Shown: in pieces, positions 24,601 to 36,882 of the stretch
Layout: each line of letters opens with the position of its first letter
How positions within the stretch are numbered: the stretch's first letter is position 1
Assembly: GCF_900496995.4 (NCBI RefSeq)
Contig: NC_044029.1
Location: 3,844,001-3,908,000, forward strand
Length of the DNA: 64,000 bases
Direction: 5' to 3'
Source of the DNA: Aquila chrysaetos chrysaetos
Taxonomy: Eukaryota > Chordata > Aves > Accipitriformes > Accipitridae
Position numbers and translations under genes: made by a program
The notes under the pieces: generated by a model
Databases searched by the model: none
The model's input: only the letters and a program-made list of their open reading frames with translations
What the model was told of the DNA's origin: nothing

Positions 24601-27600
24601 TCATATCCGTTCTTGCTTTCAAAAATACAAGCAATCATTGCTGCTCACTGAACGCTAAAACCTGCTGTCAGACAGTTCAGTGTCAATCCCACCAGACATT
24701 GCTTTTCACAAAATTCAGAGCTTCTGTGCGTAGGAGGCCACAGAAAAACCCACATAATTACTCACTGAAAAAAACGTTGTCCCAAGATAGAAAGTATAAA
24801 TCACTGCACTGAAGATGAAGACTGGGGACTAACCCTTCACAACTGCAATCTAATGAGTCACTGTTGACTTTTCTCCAGGCTCTGTTTTGAATCTGTGCTC
24901 TTGGTTCTGCCTCTGCCTTCCTTTGCAGGCTGGGATAATTTGATTATTTTCATTGTGTCTGTATTCCTGTTCATAAAACATATAAAAAATAACGCCTTCT
25001 ACATCTCCTTGCCTTTTAAAGAACAGTGAAATTTGCTTAGGTTTAGTGATGTAGTGCTGCATCAATGGGGAAGATGCTATATGTTAAATAAAGCAGGAGA
25101 TCAAAATGAGTATTACTTTCTGTTGGAACACTTCAGAACAGAATTTTTAGTGAAGTGGCTTAAAAAACGTGGTTTCAGACAAGTATAAACCTTTTTTTTA
25201 TTTAAGCCCTTATAAAAAAACCCAAGTGACTTTCATTTTTGCTTCTTCCTTTTCTCTGGCCTTTCTACACTAGAAAGGAGATAAGGAAGATACTTGAGTT
25301 TAGCTCAGCAAGTGTGAAGGCAATATTGCTTTATACATTGGAGGATGGGTAGAGAAAGAAAAATGGCCCCTTTGATTCCCTTTAAACCATATAAAACCCC
25401 AAAACTTGTTCTGCTTCCATCCAGCCTGGAAAGGGAATTCATGGCTTGAAATGTGTTTAGAAATTAGGAATTATTTTCTTATTAAAATCAGAGACATTTC
25501 AAACACATCAACAGGTCTTTATGGAACGAAAAATCCTTTTTCATCTGACCTCATTAGACACTAGTGCTGACATGGCAGTCCCCTGCTAGATACACGTATT
25601 GAGCTGGTGGCTTCATGCTTTTTTCCATTCTCCCTTTCATCTCCTTCTTCTCTCCTTTGTTCTTTGGCGGATTTCTGAACGGCAGCTTGTTTTTCTTGGC
25701 CGCCTCTCAGGAACGTCAGTCGACATCGGATCACTGGATCTCATCTTCTTTGATTTCAAACCTATTCTAAACCCATTAAAAACCTGAGCCGTTTGTCCCG
25801 TGCTGTTCCCACTCCTGCCTGGTTTCCAGAAGCTCCGACGTATTTAGGCAAGGGCAGTGAGATGCCAAAATACCTCCCCGTTCGCGGTGGGAGGTCTGTC
25901 CCGTCCCTTGCAGGGTGCAGTGCTGCGGGTGCTGCAGTTACAGGGGCTGCTGGAGCTCCTTACACCCCCGCGCACTGGGAAACCCTCCCCTTGCGAGGTA
26001 AAGCCCTGGCTGTCCGACCGTTTCCCTGCTGAACTTCTGATAGTTTACGTCCACGGCTCTGCCCAGCTCCCACAGTCACTGCAGCTGTTAGAAATGGCTA
26101 AATTTATCCTTTATGAAATGCGAAGAAGTGGCTTCTTATCGGCTCATATCTCTCCAGATGTTTGGGGATCTCATCTGTCAGGAATGTATTTAGAATTTCA
26201 TCCGATGCCAAAATCTCAAAGCCATAAAAAATATTCCCAGCCTTACTAACTCCTGGATCATTCTGAATTTTCCTCTTAAGCATTGCTTATCTCTCTTCGT
26301 GTTTTTCCGGTGCTTTCTGTTTTTAAACCGAGGAAGAACATTATCTCAGTCATAATTCAGTCATTCGGTGTCCCATCTCTGAGAATGGCCGAGACCTGGT
26401 GAAGAGCCAAGTAAGCCCAGAATGGAAAACTATGAAATGATTTGCCCATAGTTAGAGATACTCCCCAGAGTTTAGTGTTTGCTCTGTGTCTTAAAAAAGT
26501 TTTTGATCCTGTCTATTGCTACAGACTGTTCATTCATATGCAACTATGTATGTGTTTATTTGCTTCCCTTAAAAATCTTAGCTCTGCAGGTCAGCACATT
26601 CTGTTTTATGGCCTGTAAAGACACAGAAGCTGGAAATAGAAAAAGGAGTCTCTCATCTCTCTCACTCCCTCAGTGCTGTGATATTCCTATAGTATCTATT
26701 ATTATGTTTTTTAATGGAGATGGAAATCCCCTAAACTTCTTTCATTTCGTCTTTCATTTCATTTTTCCTGGCATTCAGCTATGATTTTCTTTTGCTCAGC
26801 TGTGCTATGCACTGTACGGCCTCGAACAACCGCACCATGACTCATATACCATCAGTATACCATCAATATTTCCCTCCAGCTGTTGTTCAGCCGGATCAAA
26901 CTTAATTCTCTGTCCGTCTAGCAGAGGTCTGTCCTCCCGCTTTGACTCCTCCTGCTCTTGTACGAATCCCTTCAGAACGTCAGCATCTTTCCAACAGTGG
27001 GGTTCCCAAGGTGGTTTACAGCCCTTTAGCTCCTGTCTAAGGAGTTTTTCTATTTCAGAAAAGGTCTTAGGGCATAATGAACATTAATTCGTTGCCTGTG
27101 TTGTCGGTGGGCACTGAGCCCAGTCCCCCGGCATCCTAAAACTCAAGCTAAAGGACTAGGGCTGAAAGGCTTAGCGGTGCTTCAGTGAGTAGGAATGCAC
27201 TTTCCACTGGGACTGGGGCCACAAATAGACAGAAGTGTTGCAAATCTGAGCATCCTGTCATCTGCTTTTTAGGCATCTTGCCACCTTCTTGTCGATATTG
27301 CCCTGAGCGAGCTGCCTGTGCTCCCTGTAAGGGGATGGAGAGCACGAGGTGCCCGGGAATGGGACTACAGGGGTCAGGGCATTAGAGATCCAGGACACGA
27401 GCAGATAATTCTTCATGCTAGACGGACCAGTAGCTCAGAGCAGCATCTGCTCTATGCACATCCAAGGGTTTTTCTTTGGACTGTAATGTCCCTATCATGC
27501 ATGTGGCTTACAGCTGCCCAAAGGACGGGTCGTTCGTGTGATCCCGTATGTGTCCCTGGGTGCTGGAGTGCTGCTGATGCTCACCTGGCGCAGAGCCTCC

Positions 27601-30600
27601 GGTTTAGTGGCCTTCGAAGGAAATCTCATTCCCGTGTGCCAGAACGGCTCTGCAAATCCAACCAGTGAGCAATAAGTGGAAATTATCAGGGAATTTATTT
27701 ACAAGCTGCACTACTACTCCTGCAGTGCCCAGACTACTCCCATGTTTGTCTTTCACAGATTTTATGGTCATAACAGTGGAAACATGCCACTGCATTGCTG
27801 GACTTGGTTGTTTTCAGATGCTAAGCACAACAGTTAGTTTGTCACTGCGGTATTGCGCTTGTCCTGTGACGGAGGGGTTTAAAGGCTATCAATGGACACT
27901 TTCCAAGAGATCTAGGCTCATTTTATAAAAACAAAAAGCCCAAAGAGTGATTGTCTCACATTTTTTAGTTCTGCAGATCACTTGGATTTTGGACTCATGC
28001 TTTATAGCACAAAGTAAGGAATGTTATCATGACCCAGAAAAATACAGTCTGTCATGCTTGAGCATTTCCTTTATTATTTGATTGTCTAATATTCTTTAGG
28101 GATAAGTCCTTACTCACAATCTTATACTAATTTGGTAAAAAAGATACCAGCAGAAGGGGAATGGGGGAAGAGAAAGAGATGGGGATGCAGAGGGCAGGTA
28201 TGAATGACAGATCAGGGATGAGAAGACAGATATCGGGTGTAGGCTACAGGGGTAGGATTGGTTTTGTGAGCAGGAGGGAATTAAAGACCATGATGGCAGG
28301 AAGTAAAGGATGGATCTAGGCTGCAACATGGAAAAGCAGAGAAAGTTTGAGACTTGAGAAGGAACTGACAGAAAGGAAGAAAACAAGCAGAAGAGATCAA
28401 GAAAAGACACAACAGGAATGAAAGCTCATTTATTTTTATTTTCCAGCCCAATGTTTTCTCGTTCAAGTATATGGTATGCGTTTCAGCTGATCAGTTCAGG
28501 ACAAAGAGAAAAAAAATCCCTGTCAAAGCTTTCATTCACTGAAAGACGCAGTTTGGAGTAGCTGAAAATATTTGTGGATTAAGCACATAGATTTGGCTCT
28601 AACAAATATATGATTTGGAAATGATGGAATAAAAGTTTTCATAATATCCACAGCAACTTTTATTACTCATTTGTGATAGAGGCAAAAGTTTAAATTCAAG
28701 CAGTAATAGTATCAACACTGACTGCTACTGGTGTCATCCCAGTTGAAACAGCAGTGCATCCAGGATGCATCCTTCAGGACCCAGGAGACCTCGGGTCAAG
28801 CCCTTTCTCTACCTGCAGATGTTTGCACCCATACCTCCTACCACACTGCTCGGGGTTTTGGTGGGTGTTTCGGAGTGTGCTGCTTTTGCTTGCTTCTGCT
28901 GACACTGTGCCTCTTTGCATAAACATTTACTTTGCACTTGGATATATATCGTTGTAGAGATGGGCCCAAAGCACCAGGTGACAAAGCCATCCTCTCACCC
29001 ACAATCTCTCTGCTGCAGCAGGCTGTGAAATTGGCTAAGGAAATCTAAATGAGCAAGAAAAACCACTCAGAACAATTCAGCCTACACTAGTGGGTTAGTT
29101 AGGATGCTTTCCTGAGAAGGAGGTTTAATTCTGCCCAGGACTCAAAGCAATACTTTACTGTTCATGGGTGAGGGCATCTTTCACTCCTTCAGCTGCTTTG
29201 GGAACTTGGCATTTCAGTGTGCTGAAAATGGCAAATAGCAAAACTTTCAGGGACCATAGCCAGTAACAACATCTAAGGGTATAAAGAAGGGTGCTTCAAG
29301 AATCAATGATGTTCAGATTTTTATTTCAGGAATAAGAAACTGGTACAATTAGCGTTGTTGCTTTTGTTTAATGTGAGTTGTCCAAGAAGAAAACAACCAC
29401 ATTTCTGATCAGATGATGAACTGAAAAAACAGCTGCTGACTCAGTCCTAGGTAGTGGGTTTGATTTTTGTGAAAACGATGCTTCCATGGCCTTGAAGCGC
29501 TACAGAAGCACTCTGACCCTCAGTGATTTCAGGGGCCCGCCGTTGAGACAGCTTGAAAATCCATGAGGATCGACAGTGTAATGTCTGCCAAGGACCTTCA
29601 GCAGTCTCAGTAAATGAACGAGCTGAATCTCCCCAACATAAGCATCAAAAGCAATCGTACCTTAAAGGGCAGCAGTGCCAGCTGACCCCAAGCAGAGATC
29701 CCACCTAAGGCTTAACAGCAAACCTGGCAGAGAACCAAGTCAAGAGCAACAGCAAAAAGAGAGCAAACCCCTCCATTTTTGGCACATCCCAGTCGAAGCA
29801 TACATAGCAACCCAAACTCCTTCTTCAAAAATACTGTAAAAACATTCTAGTTCCCCGCTGAATTAACATACCCTTGTGAGCAAGAGTGTCAGGGCTGTTT
29901 ATAGAATGGTATCATGCGTACAAACTAAGTAGCATCTGGCTGGTGTCTGCCCCTTTTTGTGGGCTTTTTCCTCTCCTTCCAAGCACAGTCACAGCATCAA
30001 GTAGTGGCAACCTGAAGGAGGTGCCAGTTGCCCAGCAAAAGTGGTCTTCAGCCACCAGCTATCAAAATTGCCCTGCAGATTTCAGGCAGAGTTTAAAGCA
30101 ATCACTTAAAGAAGGCTTGCCTATTGAAACGTCTTTATACGAGTCCACAGGTCCTTGCCGAAGGACCTAGATGAACTAAAGCCCATTTGCAGAAGTGTCT
30201 TGGGCATTTAAGGCATCCCAGCCCTATAGCAGCTCTACTCTGTTCCTCCTGTGAATTTACCGGACCAGCCTGGGTCTATGCTGGGGGAGAAGAGGCTGTG
30301 CAGAGTGAAGCTGGCTCAACTTCTTTTTCTTCTCTGAGAGCTCCTTCTAAACCTCTTGGGTAAAGGCACGTGGCCAGCATGTCCTCTGGTAACAATCTGT
30401 CATTTTACTGGTATGTGCTGCAAAATGTCTCAGATCCCAATGTTCCTGCTGGGTGTTGTGGGATCAGAGGCACACACACCAGGGCCTGGAAGCCTGAGCT
30501 GCTTTGAGGAGGATGGAGACCCCCCGGAGGACTCTCTCAGAGGAGATCGGGCTTCTTTCTGGCCATGCTGATATTTCATGCCTTCACTGCTGCCTGCAGC

Positions 30601-33600
30601 ATGGTTTAGAGGTACCAAAACTAGCTGTAAGCAAGAGCTTAATACAGGCTAATTTAGCTTAATTGCTCAGTTTTCAACGAGAGCAAAAGTCATGAGGCCC
30701 CTGGCATCTTTAACATATGCTGGAATAAGGCAGCTGGGAATAGTGTTACTTAGGCTGGTTCCCTGGCTGTCTTCCCAATCCATACGTGTCCTACATCCAC
30801 GGACACACTGAACAAGCAGGGCTGTCATATTTAACTACCTATAAAAAATTATGTTTAAAAGCTCCCTAGTGATCCCAGCTTGAAAGCAGCCAAAGGGTGA
30901 CTAGACTAAATGCAGACTCACATGCATGAGCTACGTGAATCCGTAGCTCTGCTACATTATGCTGCCACAACAGTACAGACAGCACGTTCCACATTTATGG
31001 AGCTCTTCTAGTTTAAAGAGCTAAGTAGTCTTTCATTTCAACTTACAAGAAGCTAATTCATTTGACTATATGACATACTCCAGATAATGTGCTAGATGCG
31101 TGTTAGACGTACAGGAGAAGAAATTCCCTTTTCAAGGTGTATTTTCCGCTATAAATTATGCCAGCACTCAGTGATACTCACACCCAGTAACCTGCAGCAT
31201 GAAGTCCGACTGTAATGAGTGCACCTAGACTAGCACAAGCTCTTTCTGGCACCAAGTCTTTCTACTGCATCCCAACGTCTTATTGTACACATTTTCCTGC
31301 ACATCAGTCTCACACGGGTCAAGGAATCGTCAATATGAAATGGCTTTGTCCTCTGGCTATCAAAAGAGAGGAGATTATTGTCAGAGACCAGAAAAAGCCA
31401 TGATGTCACCCTGTATGTACATCCAGCAGAAAGCAAAACAATGTCTAGAACGGGCGGAAGGGCTGCCAAGACCCCACAGCAAAAGCAACATCTGAGCTGA
31501 GATTTTTGGTACTGAGGAAAGGGCCATGGGGATAGACAGACTTCTCTAACGTGCTGGAGCGCCACATTTTAAAGACAGCCTTGTGGTTTGATCAAGTGTC
31601 ATCTCTTTACCCTGTATATTATTCAGGCTCTCCTTAGTATATACAAGCTATCTCAGATGTTCAATTTTCTGGTGGGGCTGCTTAAGTCCCCTCAGATGTA
31701 AAGACGATAGGAAGCACCGATGGTACTACTGCATCGCATGCGTTGCATTTTGCAATTTACCTGCATAAATGTTAATAATTTTGTATAGGGAGAAATAGAA
31801 GTGTGGACAAATTCAGTCCCAGTCTGTGCCGTAAGAGCTCTAGCTCTCAGATACGTAGCATGACTTACCTGAGCCCGACAAGAGGCATGAACAGCACACC
31901 AGGATTTCTCTCTGCCTGTGTGCCTGCATGGGTACCCTCCTCTGGGCCCGAGAGGTCCCAGTACATCTCCAGGCTGCATTTTTCTGGTTCCCAGTATGCC
32001 CACTCCTCCTTGCAAATCCATAAATACTGGCTGTAAAAGCAGCGTTTTGGACCCTGAGCTAACAGAGCAAAAGATGATGTTGACCCAGCAGGACAAATTA
32101 AAACTTTTTGCATCTTCCGCCAGCACAAAAGGCATAGCCTGAGCCCACCGTCAGGTCCAGTGCCTGGTGCTCCACCATATCCGTGCTGCCACATTCCCTT
32201 TCTCTTAGCAGCGCTGTGTGACGCTCTCACTCGCAAGTGGACAAAAGGACCAAGCTACACAACACTGAAATAAGACTTTGTGTGTCTGGGGGTAATGAAG
32301 GGCTTTTTCTTGAGTCTCATGGAAAGGAGCGGCATGAGCAGGAAGCCTTCTAGCAATGGGCACCTTCCACCATGCTGGGGCTCACCAGACTGCACAGGTA
32401 ACAAGACTGGGACTCGTAAAAGTGACTGTGTGACCAAGCTGATGCCCCAAAGAGAGATTCAAAAGCAAAGAAATCATCACACAGTTCTCACTAGGAAAAA
32501 AGCAAAGCAGGCAAGGAGTCGACAAGGACAAAGGCCAAGGTTTTCCAGCTCAGCTTGACTTTCAGTGCCTGGTTTTTGAATGCCCCACCAGAGACATCAA
32601 GAGGGTGCATGCAGATTGCAAGTATTCACACTGCACGTGCTCATTTTAGGTGCCTGAAAATGGGGACATTGCAGTGTGACTGAAAGCCCTGGTGGCAAGG
32701 TGCCACCATCAACCACCGTCAAACCTTTCTGCTTGTTTCTGGCATGCTGAGATCAGCAATTCATGTGCAATAACTGCTCTTACTGTGATGCCAGGGTCAT
32801 GTTCAAAGGAGTAGGTTTTAGGCTGTTCTGTGTTGCGTCCACCACATGCCTGCTCCTCGCTGATACTGGGATGCATGAGTACACTGGTTGGGTTGACACT
32901 GAAGGACGGCCTGGAGGCTTCCTCTGAACCAGATTAACCTGAAATCCATGTTGTGAGCCTGCAAATACGGCCTGACAAACAGCCAGAGCAGGACACCCGT
33001 GGGGCCCCACTTACCCAGCCATGCTCTGCATGTCCTGGCCAGCTGCATTCCCAGAGCATCCCTCCGTGAAACAGCCATTGGCAAAGACGGTGGCGGGACG
33101 CAAAATCCACGGTGCTTATGGCCTCTTAGAAGCCAGACTTTCACGCCAGCATAGGTACAATCATTAGAAGAAAGGACCTTTGTGTAACAGGGCTGGTGTC
33201 CTCCTCTGAGTCAGGGCTCCAGCTCCTTTGGGTTCTTCCTGATGTCCTAGCTGCAGATACTTTGTTTTCCAAAGAAAGGAGGGAAAATAGACCTTCTGCA
33301 ACACACTTTCTCAGCCAGGAGAGCTTTCCCACCAGCACAGGACAGACATCATTTCTGTTGTACTTTCGTGGAGCCTCAGAAGGGAAGGAGGAGGGCAGCC
33401 CGTCACGTCCCTGCCCTGCCTGGCTATGCCGTCAGTCGCCCTCAGGACCGCGGCTCCTTCCATCTCTGCCGCTGGTTCACTGGCACAAGTTCCCCATCGC
33501 TCCTGCGCGGGGCTCTGCCCCAGCATGCCCTGCAGAGAGTCTGCCCTCGCATTGCTTTCCAAAGGGACTCAGGCTCAAGAGGGGACCAATGCTCACGGTA

Positions 33601-36600
33601 CCTCTTGGACCCAGGGAGGAGCTTTCTATTCCAACAGCTCATTCAGTCGAAGTGCAATCATTTAGTCAGTGTTGTCCCATATATTGTCTGACGGTCATTT
33701 CTCTTTCTTCTTCGATGGCGTAAGATCACAAAACAAGAACCTACTTTCTCTAAATGCTGCCTTTATTGCTATGTTTGATAAAATGTCATTATTTAAATTG
33801 ACCTGTAATGCCTGAAAGGGGGGATTTACAACCACCTAACGCTCTCCAAGTTTTCTGTAAAACCACTGCCAAATACTTCTTTGAGCATTTCTAAACTCAG
33901 TTTGTCAGATTCCCATTTCTCATCCTGTTATCAGGCAGATGGAGGCACATTTTTCCAATCTTGCTTTCTACTAATACTATCTTTCCTCCACATGAGTAAT
34001 GATTGTAACTGAAGGCTATTAAACCTCATTTAATTCAAATGTAATGTGGTTCTCAAACGGTCCCGCTGGGGTGGCAGGCTCAGCAGCGAGTCACTGTCCT
34101 GGGGGAAACCCTGACCACCCAGTGCCTACTCCTGACTTACGAAGTTACGTTTTAAGCCCATTTTCTAAATTCATTCTGCGTTTGCATCTGAGAGTCCCTG
34201 CGGCTGTCTCTGCTTAATTACCTTTCTGTAAGCTGCGCTGCAATAGGCTTGTGCATGGACTTCAGCCGCGAATTCCCATCGCTCAGGTCACCATGGAAGA
34301 GCTGGATGCCGTGACGGTCTCCGGTCTCCTTGGCAGCCCGGAGGCGAGGAGGATCGCGGAAGGGTGATGCTCAGGGCCTGAACCAAAAGGCAAAGAGCAG
34401 ATGCCGAAGGGGGTGGCACGGCCCCGCCAACATCTGTATCCCCATGATGCCCCGGTTGAGAGGCCGGAGCAAACACAGCCACCTTGTCCTCCTTTGCCGC
34501 TGGGCAAGGCACGGAGGGGAGCACGGCACGGTGGTTTCTGTCTCCGCACACATATTAACGCCAGCTGGCAGAGGACACCTCCCGCGGTCGCCCTGACCCC
34601 CAGCTTTGGGGTTTTGGTTCACCTTACATCAGCGGTGAGGCAGAGCAACGCTGAGAGTCGTTCCCCCGTCGGGAACGGAGAAACAGCCTGCAGTGCGCCG
34701 TGGCCGGCCGGGCATTTCTCAGGGACGAGAGATGTGCTGACCCTGCTGCCCTGGGTTGTTTTCCAGCACAAGGCAGCGTCCGCATCATCTCCCCGTGCGG
34801 CTCAGAGGGCAGCGGAGATGCGACAGCAGATGCCCTTGCCTAACCCCTCTCCCTCTGCCCCCCAGCTCGCTCTTCCCAGCCCCGCATCCCACCGCTGCCG
34901 GGCTGCCCTCCAGCACCCTGCTCCCAATTTTCGGGCTGGGTGCCAGGGCTGAAACGAGAGCCGGGGAGAGCCCGGGAGGGCCGTGCCCGGCCTCGTCCCG
35001 CTGCCAGCCCCACCGCTGCCGGCCGTGGCTGGCTGCCTCGCCATCCCGGCCACCTCTCGCTGCCCCGGCTGCTCTCCCCGGCTGCCAGGAACGTTTCGGA
35101 GGCTTCCTGGCGACTAGATGCCGAAGTTGGCAGAGGTGGCATTCAGGTTAATCCTCCTAATAATTAGTAGCGTGCAGGATGGAGAGGAGAACCCATGTAG
35201 AAAGCGTCGGTGCTGTGAGTTTCTATGGCATTTCAATTTCATCATTGTCTTGATATCTGCATATCAATTGCCCAGGAAAGGAGGGAAGGAGGAGGGGCAG
35301 AGGTTATGTGGGAGCTAAGAAAACAGTGACAGCAATAATCCGGCAAGCGCAGGTCTTATTGCAAAAAATTACGCCGACTGCCTACCAACACTTTTCTTTC
35401 TTTAGCAAGTCCTCCCCATCTCTTTCTCTCTTTCTCTTTGCTTTTTTTCCTCCTGAATCCCCTATAAGTGGAACATGGGCAGATTAGCTGGTTCCCCTTC
35501 ATTCCTGCTTGTCCAAAATGGGTGGTAAGAAGAGAGGGAGAGAGAAAGGAAAAAAAAAAAACCTCAAAATGCCTGGAGCCACGGCTTGCGGATAAAAACC
35601 AGCTGCACGCGAAAAATAATTGATGTGGTTTTCAAGCTACTACGGTTTGGAGAATAAAACGCGAACTCACCCCTTACTTCCAGAAAGACGGCAGAACCTT
35701 TAAAAAGCATTGTTGAAAAATAGGGGTTGGGGTTGGTGTTTTTTAGCAGCGGATGCACAGAATCTAACGCACCTGGACCCAGCGGCACTGGGCTCAGGGG
35801 CTGACCTTCCTTCCTAAAACAAATCCCTGTCAGAAGGCATTTTGGTGCTGTTAGTCGGAGAATTGTAGCCGCTATCGGACCTTCTGGACACCTGAACGAG
35901 CCTTAACCCTCTCGTCCCTCCCGTGAATCCCAAGAGAGGACTGTAAGTGGAGGCGATACCTGATTTCACAACCAGGTGATGAACCCTTGCCGGAGCGCAG
36001 GGGTCCCTTCGAGTGGTGCGGGGAGATGCTTTTGTGCACGAAAAGGACCGATGCTATAACCAGAGGGGAAAAGGATTCAAATCTTTACCAGACTATGTAG
36101 TAAATGGGTCTGTCTGTGCTCAATGAAGGGGTTTATCATTATGTGCAACGTGCAGAAGTCTACCCAAAGACTGTGACGGTCTCGGTTTTGCCCCCATATA
36201 AAATGAACTGCAGTGAGTAACTCCAGGGTTTTTCTTCTTCTCTTTTTCAGGTTCCTTACTGACCTTTTGCATTTTTCCCCACAGTGGGCAGAAAGAGGGT
36301 CCTTTCCATCCTCATTACAGACTTCTGAAGAGCAGCCCTATCATTGCCATAATGCTTCTGTGACTTGACTTGCAATTATTAAATCCCATGAAAGGGCTCC
36401 CATTCTTGTATGCACACTGGTCCGGCATGCAAAATACTTGGCTCCAAAAAGTCAATCACCGGCTACAGGGAAAAGTAAGGGCACTTTGGTTCCCTCACTT
36501 TCTCCAGTTGTCTGTAGGGTGATGCCTTATATCAGAACTCAGCTTTAACAGGAACTTAAACAAGGAAATATGAAGCTTTAATCAGTAATTATCGCTCTGG

Positions 36601-36816
36601 ATTGTTCTTTGGTTTATTTTCATACAGAAAACTTAGGAATCAAGCTGTTTCAAAATACAGTGAGTCAGGGAAACGTTTTCATTGCTCATTTGGTGACGGT
36701 TGGAAGATTTTCAGTGATTTGCACAAAAAATGGAAAAGTGCAAGACTTGACAATGGGTTTTAATAGAAAGGATTAAAGATGTGGTACCAAAACAGACAAG
36801 GGGGAGGTGGCTTCAG
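21689..36816. other. Long intergenic stretch with no recognised gene
   Basis: About 15 kb without a recognisable exon. A purine-rich block lies at about 28136-28420, with G and A strongly favoured on the plus strand. A CpG-rich patch lies at about 34640-35120. Pyrimidine-rich (35405-35450) and purine-rich (35526-35563) tracts lie about 80 bp apart in opposite sense. Open frames of 100-180 codons at 33196-33723 and 34401-34952 follow GC-rich composition and carry no domain, so they are not called as genes. Confidence 0.5.
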
Positions 36817-36882
36817 ACCCCATCCAAAATCCACTGATCGGATGTCAGGCACCATTGACTTCAGTGGACTTTGAATCGAGAC
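36817..36882. repeat. Ancient amniote palindromic repeat fragment
   Basis: ATCCAAAATCCACTGA (36822-36837) and TCAGTGGACTTTGAAT (36861-36876) are near-perfect inverted copies flanking a short middle containing CCATTGACT. This matches a very old, abundant amniote repeat I recognise by its CCATTGACTTCAGTGG core but cannot name with certainty. Confidence 0.45.

Noticed and set aside
33196-33723. 175-codon plus-strand open frame
   Set aside because: No recognisable domain, all frames are open in the same GC-rich stretch, and no splice context was found.
34047-34070. Possible hAT transposon end (GTGGTTCTCAAAC)
   Set aside because: Only 13 bases match a typical hAT terminus and no second end or target duplication was found.
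34401-34952. 183-codon plus-strand open frame
   Set aside because: It lies in a CpG-rich patch with open frames on both strands; composition explains it.
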